A stretch of 64,000 nt of DNA from Diphasiastrum complanatum. Its lineage: Eukaryota > Streptophyta > Lycopodiopsida > Lycopodiales > Lycopodiaceae. A model generated the notes under the pieces. The model had not been told where the DNA came from and ran no database searches. It worked only from the letters and a program-made list of their open reading frames with translations. Below are positions 34,029 through 45,776 of the stretch, piece by piece; the stretch's first letter is position 1; each line of letters starts with the position of its first letter. Both the position numbers and the translations under genes were made by a program. The DNA is taken from assembly GCA_029204225.1 (NCBI GenBank), contig CM055106.1:11762539-11826538 (forward strand), given 5' to 3'.

Positions 34029-35569
34029 TTGATTTGGATAGTGAAAATTGTGACATATTTATTTGGTGATCTTAGAACAATGAGAAGAAAAGCACCACCT
34101 TCATGAAGAGGTGCATTGGTACGTAATGATAGTCATAGGCATGAGTATGAATACATGAATATACCACATAAAACATATAGAGAAAAACTTAGTTAATATA
34201 ATGGATATGGTAGAAGAAGAAGTTTTGCTAGTTGTTCAAGAGCGGAAGGTGCATGAAACCACATGGGCTATTAGATGAACAACACCAAATAGCAAAGTTA
34301 GGTGTTCTACATACATTATGCAAAAAAAAGAAACTGGCATGAACTTATTTGTTCTTCTAAAAACATAATTGGACAAGTTGCAGCATGTTTTAGAGGCAAA
34401 AGAGAACATGTTCATAGTGTTTTCCAACAGATGTTTTGGTCTTGTAACTCTAAGGTGACCGCTTATGGTCCGCCATTAGGAGTACCCAAGAGGCTCTTGG
34501 TCGTGATCTAAGTGTTTGGAAGATTGCCAAAGAAAATAATCTTCCTAAACTGAGGAAGATAAGTTAATCAAAAAAAGATTGGATACAACCATAAAACAAA
34601 TTATCAACCATGCTGCAATCTTACCAAAAGCATGCTCGATGTGAAAGAGTATTGAATTGTGATTGCTATTTAGCATCAGGTTAGTCATAAGTTCTGAAGC
34701 AGTTTTGATGATCAGCTTCACAACTTGAGCCCCAATTGAGGGCCTGCACTACATTTTGCTCAGCCGATGGATACTGTAGGTAGTGCCTTTTTTTTATGCA
34801 TATGAACTTTGTATCAACTAGTTGCAAAGATCAATTTTGAGGAGAAAAGATATTGCCAAGCTCATGAAGTAACCTTAAAGAAAAGCCTGAAAGAGAGACA
34901 CTGCTATCAAGCAGGGAACTACTTGTAACACTAGTTTTCGTGGCTGAAACATTAACCCAAACCGATCCTCTGCTAACCTTCTGTTAAGGCAAAAAGCAAA
35001 CAGCGATTGTCAAGCATTTGTCACAATGAATAAGTCATTTGTAGATCTCCTATCGAGCTCATTCTCATCACTTTCAGAGAGTACATGTTAAAAGCTTCAC
35101 AATAATACTAATTAAACTCCAGAGGAAGGCCGTCTATCACAATGACCAGAAAATTGACCTCACAAAGAACTCCAACCATGACAAAAACTCCCACAATTTA
35201 CGGTTTTCAGATTTGCTTGGCGATTTGGGCCATCTCAGAACATAAGCAGCTTTAGTTCAGAAGACTTTATAATGGACAATGTTGAAGGGTGTAACTCTTA
35301 CTAGCCCCACAAACAATAAACTCACATGTCTTCAGTATGTTAACTTCTAGAGCCACAGCAGAAAAGTTTAGAGCATGTTAGAGGTGACTGTGGATGGGGC
35401 CCACCCAAGATCTTCAGGTTTCGTTGACAGTAAATTGATCCAAGCCTGCAAAAAGCAGGAATTTTGGGGCCCGAGTAAATATTTCTTGTCAGCCCAAGTT
35501 TTTTTATCTGAGTTTCCAGCCATTTTGTAAATTGTAAGCTGAACCCAACACGTAATAATGCCTATACTA
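34029..35569. other. Spacer downstream of the LUL gene
   Basis: No coding reading was recognised. The right part (about 35,300-35,569) would contain the 3' UTR of the minus-strand ligase gene. Confidence 0.4.
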
Positions 35570-38500
35570 TTATCTAGGATCAAGCGCATCAGCTTGCATC
35601 AAGTCATTCTGCAAAGCATCATAGCTTGTGGATTCTGTTTTATCACAGGGCCATTCGGTCTCATGTCTGGGGACTCTGATTTCAAGCAACCGCTCCACTG
35701 GACACCTGCAAATCGGGCAGCGATTTGTTTGAAACCTCAAAACTTTCGCACACTCGCTGCACATGCACTGCACGCAGTTGACTCCATCTGTTAGAAGTGA
35801 CCAATAGTGAAAACATACAGTCACACAGTTCTTAAGCCATTTCTAGGCTGACTCAAACAAGCAATGAAACTTGCTAAACTCGTTCAATTTTGAAACCAAA
35901 AACTTGTTCACAGGTTATGGTATCGAGAGCGTGCATGAAAATAGGAGCTACAATAATTTTAGACTGATTATCAGTCCTGCTGAAGTACCATGTTGCAGTC
36001 TCTCAAATACCCTCGGTGCATGTTGAAGGCACTCCTGGTTGAGTAAATACAAGTGATCCAGCAAGGTGCAAGAAGAAACAAAAAACATTATGTTACTCCT
36101 ATTATTGGGGAGAGGAATGTGGCAGTGACATCATTGGATTTTAGAAAACTATACTTTCTTCTGCATCCTTCGTAACACAGAGGAAGCTTAACTTATACCT
36201 AGCAGAACAACTTACAAACAAGATCTCACCATGTGCCTGCACGGCAAAACTGTTGTGTCCCTCGGCTCTGACATACAAATCACACATTCTTTTCCGGAGT
36301 CATTCTCATCAAAGCTACCATTGTTGGTATTGTTCTCAATCCCATAAATTTCCTGTAGTTCATACCGAACTCCATCAACCCAAATGGTCTGCTTAACAAC
36401 TTTAACATAGTATTTTCCCGCCTTACGTTCAATTGCTGCATGTGTTGTCTGGCAATGCACCCATTTTGGTAGTGGTGCACCAAGAGGCTCGTTGCTCCTT
36501 GAAGGAGCATCTGGAGGAGGATCTCTTGGCACAGTCTCTGTTCTTACAACAAGAGCATACACCTCATGTTCACCCTCGTTCAGAAGATCTTCCTCGTCAA
36601 CCAGTGATAAGTTGACTCCAGTCCCAACGGCCTGCCTGAACCGTTGGCCCAGTCCCTTTTCAAAAGGCACCTGTACTGGTTTTAAACCATCTGGCTTAAC
36701 TGGAGTCAAACTGCAATTCACTCCTTCTTTAGCCAGGAAAAATATGCAGATACTGTAAAAAACACAGAGTAGCAAGTTAAGAAGTAATGCACTCATGCAA
36801 AAACAATTGGGCTTTCTCCAAAACAAAGGCTAACCGTACTCTGAAAAAATATACAGCTGTTATGAAATGAAGAATATTTACTTCTTGAATTTCAAACCCA
36901 TTGCTTAATTAACATTATGAACAGAACATAGAAGTAAACATCGAGCAGCAAAACTGTAAAAGGCATAGCCGCTTGAAAATATTGTTGAAGTCATCCAATC
37001 AATCTAAACACATTATTAACCTTGCTTGTTGTTTTCCATGGGAACACAAACTACACCTTAATATGAGACAGAAAGTCAGACGAGTACAATTACAGAAATA
37101 CAGGTTATGAACTTATATATTAACTGAATGGCTAAACAGTAACCACGAATGTTCAATCAATATAATGGATCCACCAACTGAGCGTCACTAATGGCATCTC
37201 AGTTTCTCTAACCATTTTGTTTAACCTCCCATTTGACTATCTTTGCAACCAAGAACACTTCTTTCAGATTGTGCAGGTAACCTTTCCAACAACTTGTGAT
37301 TGGCCTTCAAATCTTGGGTTGCCACTGGCCAGTGGCAGCTACAGTTGTGAATCAACTTCCTAGCTCATGGGGCTGGGTTCCTTTCAACAAGTTGCTTGTG
37401 ATTGGCCTTTTATGTTGGGTTGCCAGTGGCAACTCAACTTTCTAGCCAATGGTGCTGGGGGCAAAACTTCAAAAGCAACGCTTGGGATGCCCCTACAATG
37501 TACATGCCAATTAGGGCCAGTCTAGGGGCTCCCACCTCATGCGCCGCAGTGGCACTCGAGCATAGTACAAAAGGACGGAATCTTTTTGTGACTATGAAGC
37601 AATCCAAACTGGCCACTGTCCACACAGGGGCACGAACCTGCTGCTATCTATACTCTGGAGATTGGCCCCGGCACCCCCTAAGTATCCAGCTAAATGAAAG
37701 ATGAATAGGTTGAGGCACATAACTATTAACAACTGTTCCCAGTGCCCACCTACAAGTTGCAGTCCTAACTGGAAAATGACTATAGTCCATGATCTCGACA
37801 CTGATTGAATTTGCACCCATTAAGCAACCACCTGAAAGATAAATAGTTGAGTTGAGACAAAACAGCTAGTACACTGTACCACGGACAACGGTCCACTTAG
37901 AAGGTGCAGTCGTGATTTGGAAGTTGGAACTGCTCAGACAGAATAGTTCCAAAACCTGATCTTCATTAAATGAAGTTTGACTTTTAATCTCATTAGAGAG
38001 TGCACAGCAAATGCACCATTTGATGCACTAGTGCGGGTGGTCCCACATCATCCAACTGGAGAGAATTTTTTTTTCCCTTTGCCCCATTCGTCACATTCGT
38101 CACATTTAGATGGAGTGGGGCCAGCACTGCACTGCAGGTGCCCATGCGGTGCACTCCTTAACTAGAAGACTTTTATCACAGGTTGTCCTGGATTCTAATA
38201 CATTATTTTTCAGCAATCGACTATCGCAGTTATAGATGGTATCCTAATTTCTCCCTCAGGATGATCAGTTCACAATAACAGTGACAAGCTTGGTCACAAC
38301 AGACAAGACCAGCCATAAGGTGACACAAAAAGGGAGAGTGAATGAAAGATGGACATAAAGAGCAAACTAAAATAAAACAAAATGGCTTTAACAAGGTTGA
38401 TAAAGCAAGTCAAGCAAGGGTGAAACAAGCAGTGCTAGAACTCTCTTATATGGCTGAGATGATCTTCAAACCACTAGAATTTCCAAAATTCTGCAAGGTT

Positions 38501-39433
38501 TTTGAGCTAATTTTCATAATGCTTCGGTTACTGAAAAAAGTGGATGAAACAACTCAATGGGTCCAGCAAGTTGTTAAAAAGCTCACCAGCTTTAAGGATG
38601 ATCCTTGGAATAGAGTTCCAATCGGCCTGTATTTAAAGTTTAGCTACAAGTACTACGCTCCTTTCTCAAGCCTTCTTAGATCAAGTATAAGGAGAGAATG
38701 GGTGATGCAAATGACAAGCCCAAATACAACATTACTGAAGTTTGAATCTTTCTTAACAGCTGAATTTTGCACATATACCATATCCAATCCCATCATCCGG
38801 CTTCATTGAAATATACATCCAATGCACAGAGCAATACATTTAAACAAGCTTCTTCAGAAGCTATTTCCCTTACTAAAAAGTCCACACAGTTTCAAACAAT
38901 GATAGAGGGCCTAACAACAAAAATTTGATATGCAATCCTAATATGTTGAGATTTCCAAGAGAAACTGACCTGCCAGGCAGAGTGGAGTCAAACGAAAAAG
39001 CCACCAAATGATGGCCTGGGTTTGCTTCATCTTTCTCGAGCCTCAGCGTTGCCTTCTTTAAATTGACATCGTTTCGGATGGTATTTGCTTTTTGATGCTC
39101 TGCAACAGCTGGAATGTGAGGAACAATAGATTGAGCAGCAGCTGGAGGTGGCAGCAAAGGCCTAAATCCCTGAGTCGAACTGATGAGATATTGCCCATTG
39201 CCGGGCACGTAATTTGGAGGATAGAACTGAGGGATAGAGGCTGAAGAAACTGCTGCATTGTAATTGGGGTTAAAGAAATAAGGAGGAACGTCACCATTTG
39301 GGCTATAAGCAGGTGTGGAGGGAGAATCAGAACGCGATCCGGGGTGGCCTGGAGGAATCAGACGCGGGAGAGGATATTCCGCAGTAGGCTGCTGCATCCG
39401 ACCATTCCTCCGACTGCTGTGCCCGCTCCCCAT
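35570..39433 (-). CDS. LUL: LOG2/LUL-type (MGRN1-like) RING E3 ubiquitin ligase, 394 aa
   Basis: Three exons on the minus strand: 39,433-38,970, 36,752-36,230 and 35,767-35,570 (TAA). Introns are GT-AG and the joined frame is intact. Start choice: the upstream in-frame ATG adds seven residues, but the ATG at 39,433 gives MGSGHSS, with Gly2 for N-myristoylation as in LOG2/LUL proteins. A Pro/Tyr/Asn-rich tail (to ~105) is followed by the domain associated with RING2 ([63 protein letters not shown]). The RING has the exact spacing C-x2-C-x11-C-x-H-x3-C-x2-C-x10-C-x2-C, beginning [10 protein letters not shown]. In Arabidopsis LOG2 ubiquitinates targets linked to GDU1 amino-acid export and stress signalling; substrates here are unknown. 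Intron 2 splits the RING right after CRHM. Confidence 0.93.
36753..38969 (-). other. Intron 1 of the LUL gene (2.2 kb) with duplicated and unassigned sequence
   Basis: Donor gtcagt at 38,969, acceptor ttttttacag ending at 36,753. It contains an imperfect ~107-bp duplication (37,288 and 37,395, phrase 'cttgtgattggcctt'). On the opposite strand at 38,342-38,809 is a 155-codon open frame with no recognised family, Lys-rich with a hydrophobic patch ([14 protein letters not shown]). It may be chance or a relic of an insertion. Confidence 0.6.
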
Positions 39434-40245
39434 GAATCCAAGTAAAGCTTTCAATTCACCTTCTGCTGCTCCAAATGATTAGAAAAGGCTTCTGTCACCC
39501 ACCGCGATCATCTTAACTCAGTTGATTTTCTTAGCAATCAGCAGCTTCTATTGCGATCCAATGCAACCTTTGAAGAATTACCATCGCTCTCTCTAGTACT
39601 CGTAGTTCGCCTTATTGCTGCTCCCTTCCTTCTCTGCCATCGCTTATCGGATAAAAGTCTTTCTTCAACGAGACAGAAAATCAAAATGGGGATTTCCAAA
39701 CAGGAATCAATTGAACATTTGCTGCATCAGCTCACTACGTGGCTTTATAGTCAACTTCTTCGCATCTCACACCGAAACAGACAGCAATTATCAACACGAT
39801 TCTTTCAGAAGAAAGAGCAGGATCAAGTAATCCACATTCAGAGCCTATAGAATCCAAGCTTTTCGTGCAATTGCAAGCATTTTCCGGTAGCAGAAGAATG
39901 TGTCCTACTTTCTCGAACTCCGCACTGCTACTTCCGAATCAGATCACATGGATCGGCAACGAATCTACAGCGAACAGTACACGCTCCATGCCTGCCACTG
40001 GCAACTCCAAAAGCGAGCAACAACACAAATTGCAATCTAATGCTCCCTCCCCTCCTTTCTCTCGCGCTCGGTCTGGTGTCGATCCCTCTCGCAGCACAGA
40101 AAAAGGAGAAAAAGCAAAAGAGAAAGGCTCTCGCAGCAAAGCAAAAACACAGCAAAAGAAGAAGAAAAAGAGAAAAAAAAACAGAGAGAAAAGAAGAAAG
40201 AGAGAGAAAGAGAGAGAGGTGCCGGTTGGAGGAAGACACGGAAGA
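39434..40245 (-). promoter_or_regulatory. Presumed 5' UTR/promoter of LUL with a pyrimidine-rich tract
   Basis: Upstream of the LUL ATG on the minus strand. The plus strand at 40,095-40,225 is almost purely purine (GAAAAAG/AGAGAG), so the transcribed strand reads as a long CT/T tract, common in plant promoters and 5' leaders. Frames called here on both strands are low-complexity. No TATA box can be chosen. Confidence 0.4.
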
Positions 40246-41227
40246 AGGACGAAGGACGAAGCGAATGTGTAAAGGGTCGCCATCAAGAAAAGCAAATAAA
40301 AAATAGAAAATACAACAACAGAAAAAATAACCCAAAAAGCAAAAAAATTAAAAAAAATAATCTCATCGCTTTATTTAGTGAAGTCTTAGGAATTAATTGT
40401 TTTTAAAAAATACACCTGCACTGTTCGCAGAAAGATTCCGCACTAATTATTATTACGCATTAATTTCTGGTAAGAATCTCGAAATTAAAATATATTATCT
40501 CTGTTATGATTCTTTTTTTTTATTATTGTCATCAAAGAAACGTGAACAGCCAAAAAAGGAAAAGAAAAGAAATTATGTTTCTTTATTTTGTGCAGACGAG
40601 GCGACTGTCACGGGCCAAGCCCCCAGGCCCAAGAAAACTTTATACACGCAAAACAAAATAATTTTTTTTTAGAAATTTTCACCTCATAAAATAGAAAAGT
40701 AAAAAGCTTGTAGATTGCTTAATGATGAATCTTGCTCTTAGAAGTTAATGGGCTCTCAAATTTTGGTTACTAGCCATTTGGTGGATGACACGTGGAATAA
40801 AGTACACTAAGTTATTGCATCTACAACTATGAATTTGGGCCAACACCCATGAGGGGTAAAGTATACTAAGTTATTGCATCTACAACTATGAATTTGGTTG
40901 AGGGGTAGTCTTGCATTCCACTTTTTGGCCCAAGTGCACCAAAAAAGTTACACATTTTTGAAAAATTAGACAGCCACACATTTTGAGAAATCAACTTTTA
41001 AAAAAAACAAACATGTGCCCAAACGTTTGTGACTTTTTGAAGCCACACATTTTAAAAAAACAACTTTTTATTAAAAAAACATGTGCCCAACCTTTTTGAC
41101 CATGTGTGATACGTTGACACCTGTGATTTTCTTTCATAAGGTTTTGGTAGCTATTGCATATGCGTGGCTCGTGAAACATTTGGGTCTCAAATTTTTACTT
41201 GGTTCCTGCACAAAGTAGCAAGCTGGA
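40246..41227. other. Spacer with short tandem duplications
   Basis: A 59-bp tandem duplication lies at about 40,798-40,917 (units at 40,801 and 40,860 sharing 'ttgcatctacaactatgaat'). An imperfect ~65-bp duplication lies at 40,970-41,100 (phrases 'agccacacatttt' and 'acatgtgcccaa'). No gene is seen. The left end of copia A is lost here. Confidence 0.5.
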
Positions 41228-42220
41228 TCATCCATAAATCAGGATGGAGGCTGTCTGGGTCGATTTGTCCTTCTTGGTTGAAATTACCCTTTGATGTGAT
41301 TCGATCTGTTGAGATTCTGACTCATTTTCTGAGTCAGTATCGATTTTTGGCTGTTCGACCCTGGGTTCAGAAACTGATTGTTGTTCGACTCTGGGTTCGA
41401 AAATTGATTGTTTGACTCTGGATTCGGAATTTTGTGCAGCATTCTCTTTGTGGTCGAAACATTGGTCTTCTAGAAAAGTGACATTTCTGCTCGTGAATGC
41501 TTTTTGAGTGTCCAAATTGTAGAGCTTGTATGCCTTCTGATTTGGAGAGTAGCCAATAAAAATTAATTTGTTGTTGTTCGACCCTCTATTTAGATTTTTC
41601 TGTTGATCAGCACATATCGGATTGAAGGCTTTGCATCCAAACACTCTAATATTTGTGAGTGATGGCTTCGATCCTGTCCACACCTCATAAGGTGTCTATC
41701 AATTTTGTAAGTAGGCTGTTGTAGTAACAGCTTCTGCCCATAATTTCTTTGGAAGAGAGGCATGGGCCAGCATGCTCTTGGCACTAGCAATGAGTGTCTG
41801 ATTCTTCCCTTGAGCTGCACCTTTGGACCGAGGTGAATGGCTAATTTGTAGTTGTATTTTATTGGCCTTGCAAAAGAATTTGAATTCGTTGGAGATAAAT
41901 ACTCCCCCTCCATCAGAGCGTAGAGCTATGATTCTTCTCTGCTTCGAATTTTTTGCTGATGTCTTGAACTGTATGAAGAACTTGAAGGTCTCTAATTTGT
42001 TCTTCAAGAAATAAGTTGCAGTCCTCCGAGAGAAGTCATCAATAAAATTTAATGAGTAGACAGCTCCCCCTGTGGAAACAGTATGCATAGGGCCATAAAT
42101 GTCCACGTGTACAAGATCTAGCAAATTTCTAGAAGTATGGACTATATCGAAAATCGTAGGACTTCTAGCATGCTTGCTGATTATACAGCTTTTGCATGAA
42201 GGTTCGAATTTGCTAACTGG
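41228..42220 (-). pseudogene. Copia element A, integrase part (left of the nested insertion)
   Basis: The minus-strand integrase reads CKSCIISKHARSP, then LLDLVHVDIYGPMHTV, FIDDFSRRTATYFLK, ALRSDGGGVFISNEF and LPKKLWAEAV. It is followed by VFGCKAFNPICADQQ, the post-integrase segment and a Ser/Glu/Gln-rich linker. Two catalytic Asp are present (VDIYG, RSDGG). The third position, normally Glu in A-E-R/K-KN, reads Gln (AAQGKNQT), so the triad is broken. A frame change lies near 41,700. RT, RNase H and the 3' LTR are missing. The pre-integrase half lies at 53,931 onward, and the two halves join at the target duplication of element B. Confidence 0.88.
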
Positions 42221-42752
42221 TGTCATGTGCCAACCTTAGCATTCAAACATCTAATCCATTCATTAACATCAAATTAGAATGGAAATGCAAGAAATCAAGA
42301 AACTAGTAAAAAATCAAGAAGATAGCTAAAAGTAGCAAAACTCCACCAAATTAGGCAAAGTAAGGTATCTTTATTCATGATTATTGATCATTCACAAGAT
42401 AGGGCCTGATTCTAGAGCATGATCATAGCTCTCATGTGATTTTAGGCACATGAACCACTTTCTTCATCAAGAAAGCTCTCCAAGAGAAGCTCCAAGATCT
42501 CTTAAAACTCAAAATTACAAAATGAACAATAGCCCCCAAATTTAGCATGACCTCAGCTATTTATACTGGTCGTTTGTGCCTCTACTTGGGTCTTACAACC
42601 ATTATTACAATTTCGCTATTCTCAATTATAGCGAGGTTGTTCGAGCCATTTATTAACTGTCTTAATGACTAACTCTAGTCTAATTTAGCTCCATGGCCAT
42701 ATTTGACAATTCATTAGTAAGCTCATGGGCTAATTACATGCAGCACATGACA
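42221..42752 (-). repeat. 3' LTR of element B
   Basis: On the minus strand it starts TGTCATGTGCTGCATG just after the polypurine tract and ends CATGACA at 42,221. Its 42,434-42,752 part matches 53,581-53,930. The remaining 213 bp (42,221-42,433) have no visible counterpart at the other end. Confidence 0.7.
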
Positions 42753-43274
42753 CTCCCCCTACTTTAAGCATTTTTGCCCTCAAAAATGAAGACCATGTAG
42801 CTCTTTTGTTGGTGCTATGCTTCATGAATCCGTTGGTGGTAGTCGAAGATATTTGGCCAACTTGAGTAAGAAACATCTTTTCTTGTATTATTCTTGTCAT
42901 TAGCCATCTACCATCAGATTTTGTTGCCTCAACTTTTTAGCATAGAACAAGGTTGCAACGAGAATTCTTCATAAAGAACCTTTGCATAAATTTGATAAGA
43001 TCACTGAAGAAGAGATTGATGAAACACAGGAAAGTATCAAGTTGCATTAGTTCTGCATGGGTTGACAAGATCCAAGCAACAGACATTCAAAAGTCTTCTT
43101 CCTCAGTATCTTCCTTGATTGGATGGGCTATCCAATTTCAGATGCGTCTTTTTTTGTCCATGCATCTGGTGCTATAGCTTTATGCATAGCTCCTTGATGT
43201 AGCATAGTGGTATCCATTTCTAACTCCGGAGCAGTTATTAGAGCCATGCATCCCACATTCGGATTCATCAAATC

Positions 43275-43820
43275 TCATGTAGTGTAGGGATCTTTTTGGT
43301 CATCTAAAGACAAGGAATTTGATGGTTTTGAATTCAGTTTCCAAGTTAACATGTTTTCCTTGTTGATAGGATTGATGACATCCTCTAACGCAAGAATATT
43401 CAAGGATTTTGCACCAACTCCTTCCATCAATATTACATTAGATTCATTGATTGGTAGCTCGGTGCAGATTTGCTTCCGATCTTTAGTTGGATTTTTTATT
43501 ATTGACTTCATTGAAGCAATGGTGATACCAATTTCATCATCAAAAAGCTCGTTGTTGTATTGGTATTTGAATTTTGCATCAATGTTATATCGCTCGCTTA
43601 ATCCATGTTCAGGAATAATTCCATATAAATCATTATCAATAATATGGTTGTAACCACTGATTTGTGGAGTAGAGCATAATTCTCAGCAATTGAATTGTAC
43701 TCCATCATTTAACTGCAGTTGTAGAAGTTTGTTCTGCTCATAGTATACCTCCTTATTTTGACCTTCGTCCTGATCATTACAACTGTCGGACAAGACTTGA
43801 TCTAGATTCTCAAGTTGGTC
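43275..43820 (-). pseudogene. Degenerate coding relics of element B downstream of the acidic ORF
   Basis: Several short minus-strand frames continue the Asp/Gln/Glu-rich style (LDEDQLENLDQVLSDSCND) and then a segment with NVILMEGVGAKSLNILALED. Frames are interrupted by stops. No family is recognised. Confidence 0.35.
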
Positions 43821-43821
43821 T

Positions 43822-45075
43822 TCATCCAATTGTCCATTGGTGCTTTGCTGATATTGATTTGTCTTCGTGGAAGATAGATCGATATGAAGAATTTTGCTTT
43901 CTTCCTGCCTCATGCCAAACCTTTGATTCTAATGCATCTTTCACACAAGAAGGCTCATCAAAGGAGATGAAAAGTGCTTCATCAGAAGATTCAGGATCTT
44001 GTTTGCTCAAAACCTGTCGATCGATATCTGCCTTTGGCTTGGAAGTTTGCCCTTGGACTAGAGGAAGCATTATTCCATAGACATCAACAGTGGTACGCAG
44101 TTCAGAATTAGTAGTTGGAATATCAATTGGCTGTTGTGGAATACCAGCCGATTGCAAGATAGAGTCAAAACGAGCGGCCATCTTGTTATACATTTCTTCC
44201 CATCTTCGCTCTGACCTTTCTTGTAATTGTTGCCCTATTTGTTTCATTTTTTCGGTACTATCCTGTATGGCAGTTAAAAGTGTACCTAATATTTCCTTTG
44301 TTCCATTGGTCACTTTACTGATAGTAGGGTTTACATTATTACTTGACATTGCATGAGTGCTAATCCGCTGTTGTTGAGTTAATGGCGTTAAACTTCCCAT
44401 AAAATTGTCATAGGGACTAGAAATTGTCACTCCACTTGCCGCAGTAATATTCCTTCCCTCCTTACAATTATTTGTGTCAGAAAATGATGTACCCATCAAA
44501 GAAGGACCAATCATACATGTAGTGGCATAGAGAGAACATCCTTCATTTTTGTCAATTTCTCCACTTTCATAAGCATCTTCATAGGCCTCATAATCAACAT
44601 TATCATCTTCATTACGATCGAAATGTTGTTCTGCACCATGGTGATGTCGCCTTTTGAGTTCATCAAGATCATAGAATTGGTCCATTGGCTCGTAGTGATC
44701 TTCTGTTCCACTCTGCACCTGTTGTTGCTCATCCACGCTTGTCGTTTCAAACTGATCTTCAGTAGAAAATTGGAATTGATCTTGATCTTGATAATCACCA
44801 TCATTGAACTCTAGTCCATCCTGACCATCAAATGGTTCAACCGCTTCATCTACATAACCATCTTCAATGACTAGTTCGTGTTGTTCTTCACTTTGCTGAT
44901 CGTTGTTGAAATCTTCAGAGTAATGGTCAAGTTTTGAAGTATCGTTGTAGTTTTGATATTGATCATCATTAGCAAAATCGTCATTCTGGTCTTGATACTG
45001 ATTGTCATCAGCGATGTCGTCACATTGGTCATAATCTTCGTTGTAATCATCACTTTGATCCCAATATTCGTCCAC
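43822..45075 (-). CDS. Acidic Asp/Gln/Tyr-rich protein of element B (truncated by copia C), function unknown
   Basis: 417 codons on the minus strand. The N-terminal ~190 residues are extremely acidic, with irregular D-D-x-x-Q-Y-Q-D-Q-N-type repeats. A Ser/Thr/Asn-rich middle follows, then a likely coiled-coil helix (STEKMKQIGQQLQERSERRW) like those in gag proteins. The C-terminal part contains FDEPSCVKDALESKVWHEA, which resembles the phrase before RT in copia Pol. The ATG given is not the real start: the frame continues across the copia C insertion into 51,649 onward (S-Y-D-N-D and beyond), with one TAG further upstream. It looks like a retroelement structural protein, but no zinc knuckle is seen. 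Confidence 0.55.
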   Translation of the reverse strand: MDEYWDQSDDYNEDYDQCDDIADDNQYQDQNDDFANDDQYQNYNDTSKLDHYSEDFNNDQQSEEQHELVIEDGYVDEAVEPFDGQDGLEFNDGDYQDQDQFQFSTEDQFETTSVDEQQQVQSGTEDHYEPMDQFYDLDELKRRHHHGAEQHFDRNEDDNVDYEAYEDAYESGEIDKNEGCSLYATTCMIGPSLMGTSFSDTNNCKEGRNITAASGVTISSPYDNFMGSLTPLTQQQRISTHAMSSNNVNPTISKVTNGTKEILGTLLTAIQDSTEKMKQIGQQLQERSERRWEEMYNKMAARFDSILQSAGIPQQPIDIPTTNSELRTTVDVYGIMLPLVQGQTSKPKADIDRQVLSKQDPESSDEALFISFDEPSCVKDALESKVWHEAGRKQNSSYRSIFHEDKSISAKHQWTIG

Positions 45076-45080
45076 ATCAT

Positions 45081-45762
45081 TGTAAAAATTACAGCAAATA
45101 AGGATCCTAAAACACTTGAAATGATGAGGGAAACAATAGATTATGATTTCATAAGATTAGCACAAGTTGAACCATCAAAATCCATCAAAAATCTATGCTT
45201 GAACCTCACTAAATGGCCCAAATCCTTGAAGAAGGCTTCACACGTGTGAAAGTACGGCCTCCCACAGTCTGAGTACTGTACACCAGACCTACATTCAATC
45301 CTATAATCATTAGTAATCACAAGTACTCAAACAATTATGAACATAGAGAGCAATTGCACCATTATGAGAGAAAAAACATGAAATTGCTTGATTGATTTTG
45401 GTGAAATATCATCACCTATATATACATGATCCATCACGATTTTGGGCAGGTATGAGTAGCCCTAAACCTATCCCTAATGCTAATTTTGGTGGATCTTTCA
45501 TCCCTACCAAGTTAGGGCTGGAATCTTGGAGATCCCTCAACAATGCAAAAATTACCAAAAATAGCCCCTATTTTTTCTCCCTTGTATCTAAGCATAATTT
45601 GGACTCATTCCAAAGGTTCTAACACTTAGGTCTACTTTAGAGCATCCTTATGAATGGAATCCTATGCTATTTGGCACGTGTGACAAGCCACATCATGACC
45701 ATCTAACTATTTACAAGTCATATGACCAAAACTAGTCAAGCTAGAATTGTGAATTTTTAACA
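45081..45762 (-). repeat. 3' LTR of copia C
   Basis: On the minus strand it starts TGTTAAAAATTC at 45,762 and ends TTTTTACA at 45,081. 682 bp, nearly identical to the other LTR; differences seen near 45,411, 45,551, 45,566 and 45,638. Confidence 0.95.
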
Positions 45763-45776
45763 CTCCTCCTCACTAT
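45763..45776 (-). promoter_or_regulatory. Polypurine tract of copia C
   Basis: On the minus strand 'agatagtgaggaggag' runs directly into the LTR start TGTTAAAAA. Confidence 0.8.

Noticed and set aside
37402-37704. 100-codon plus-strand frame within the LUL intron
   Set aside because: It lies on the duplicated intronic sequence; composition is not gene-like and no family is recognised.
39928-40335. Overlapping frames on both strands upstream of LUL (Phe/Leu/Ser-rich and Lys/Arg/Glu-rich)
   Set aside because: Low-complexity translation of a purine-rich tract; no start context, homology or splice support.
44953-45249. Plus-strand Ile/Val-rich, membrane-like frame
   Set aside because: It is the antisense of the Asp/Asn-rich repeat of element B (GAT/AAT codons read as ATC/ATT) and crosses into the copia C LTR.
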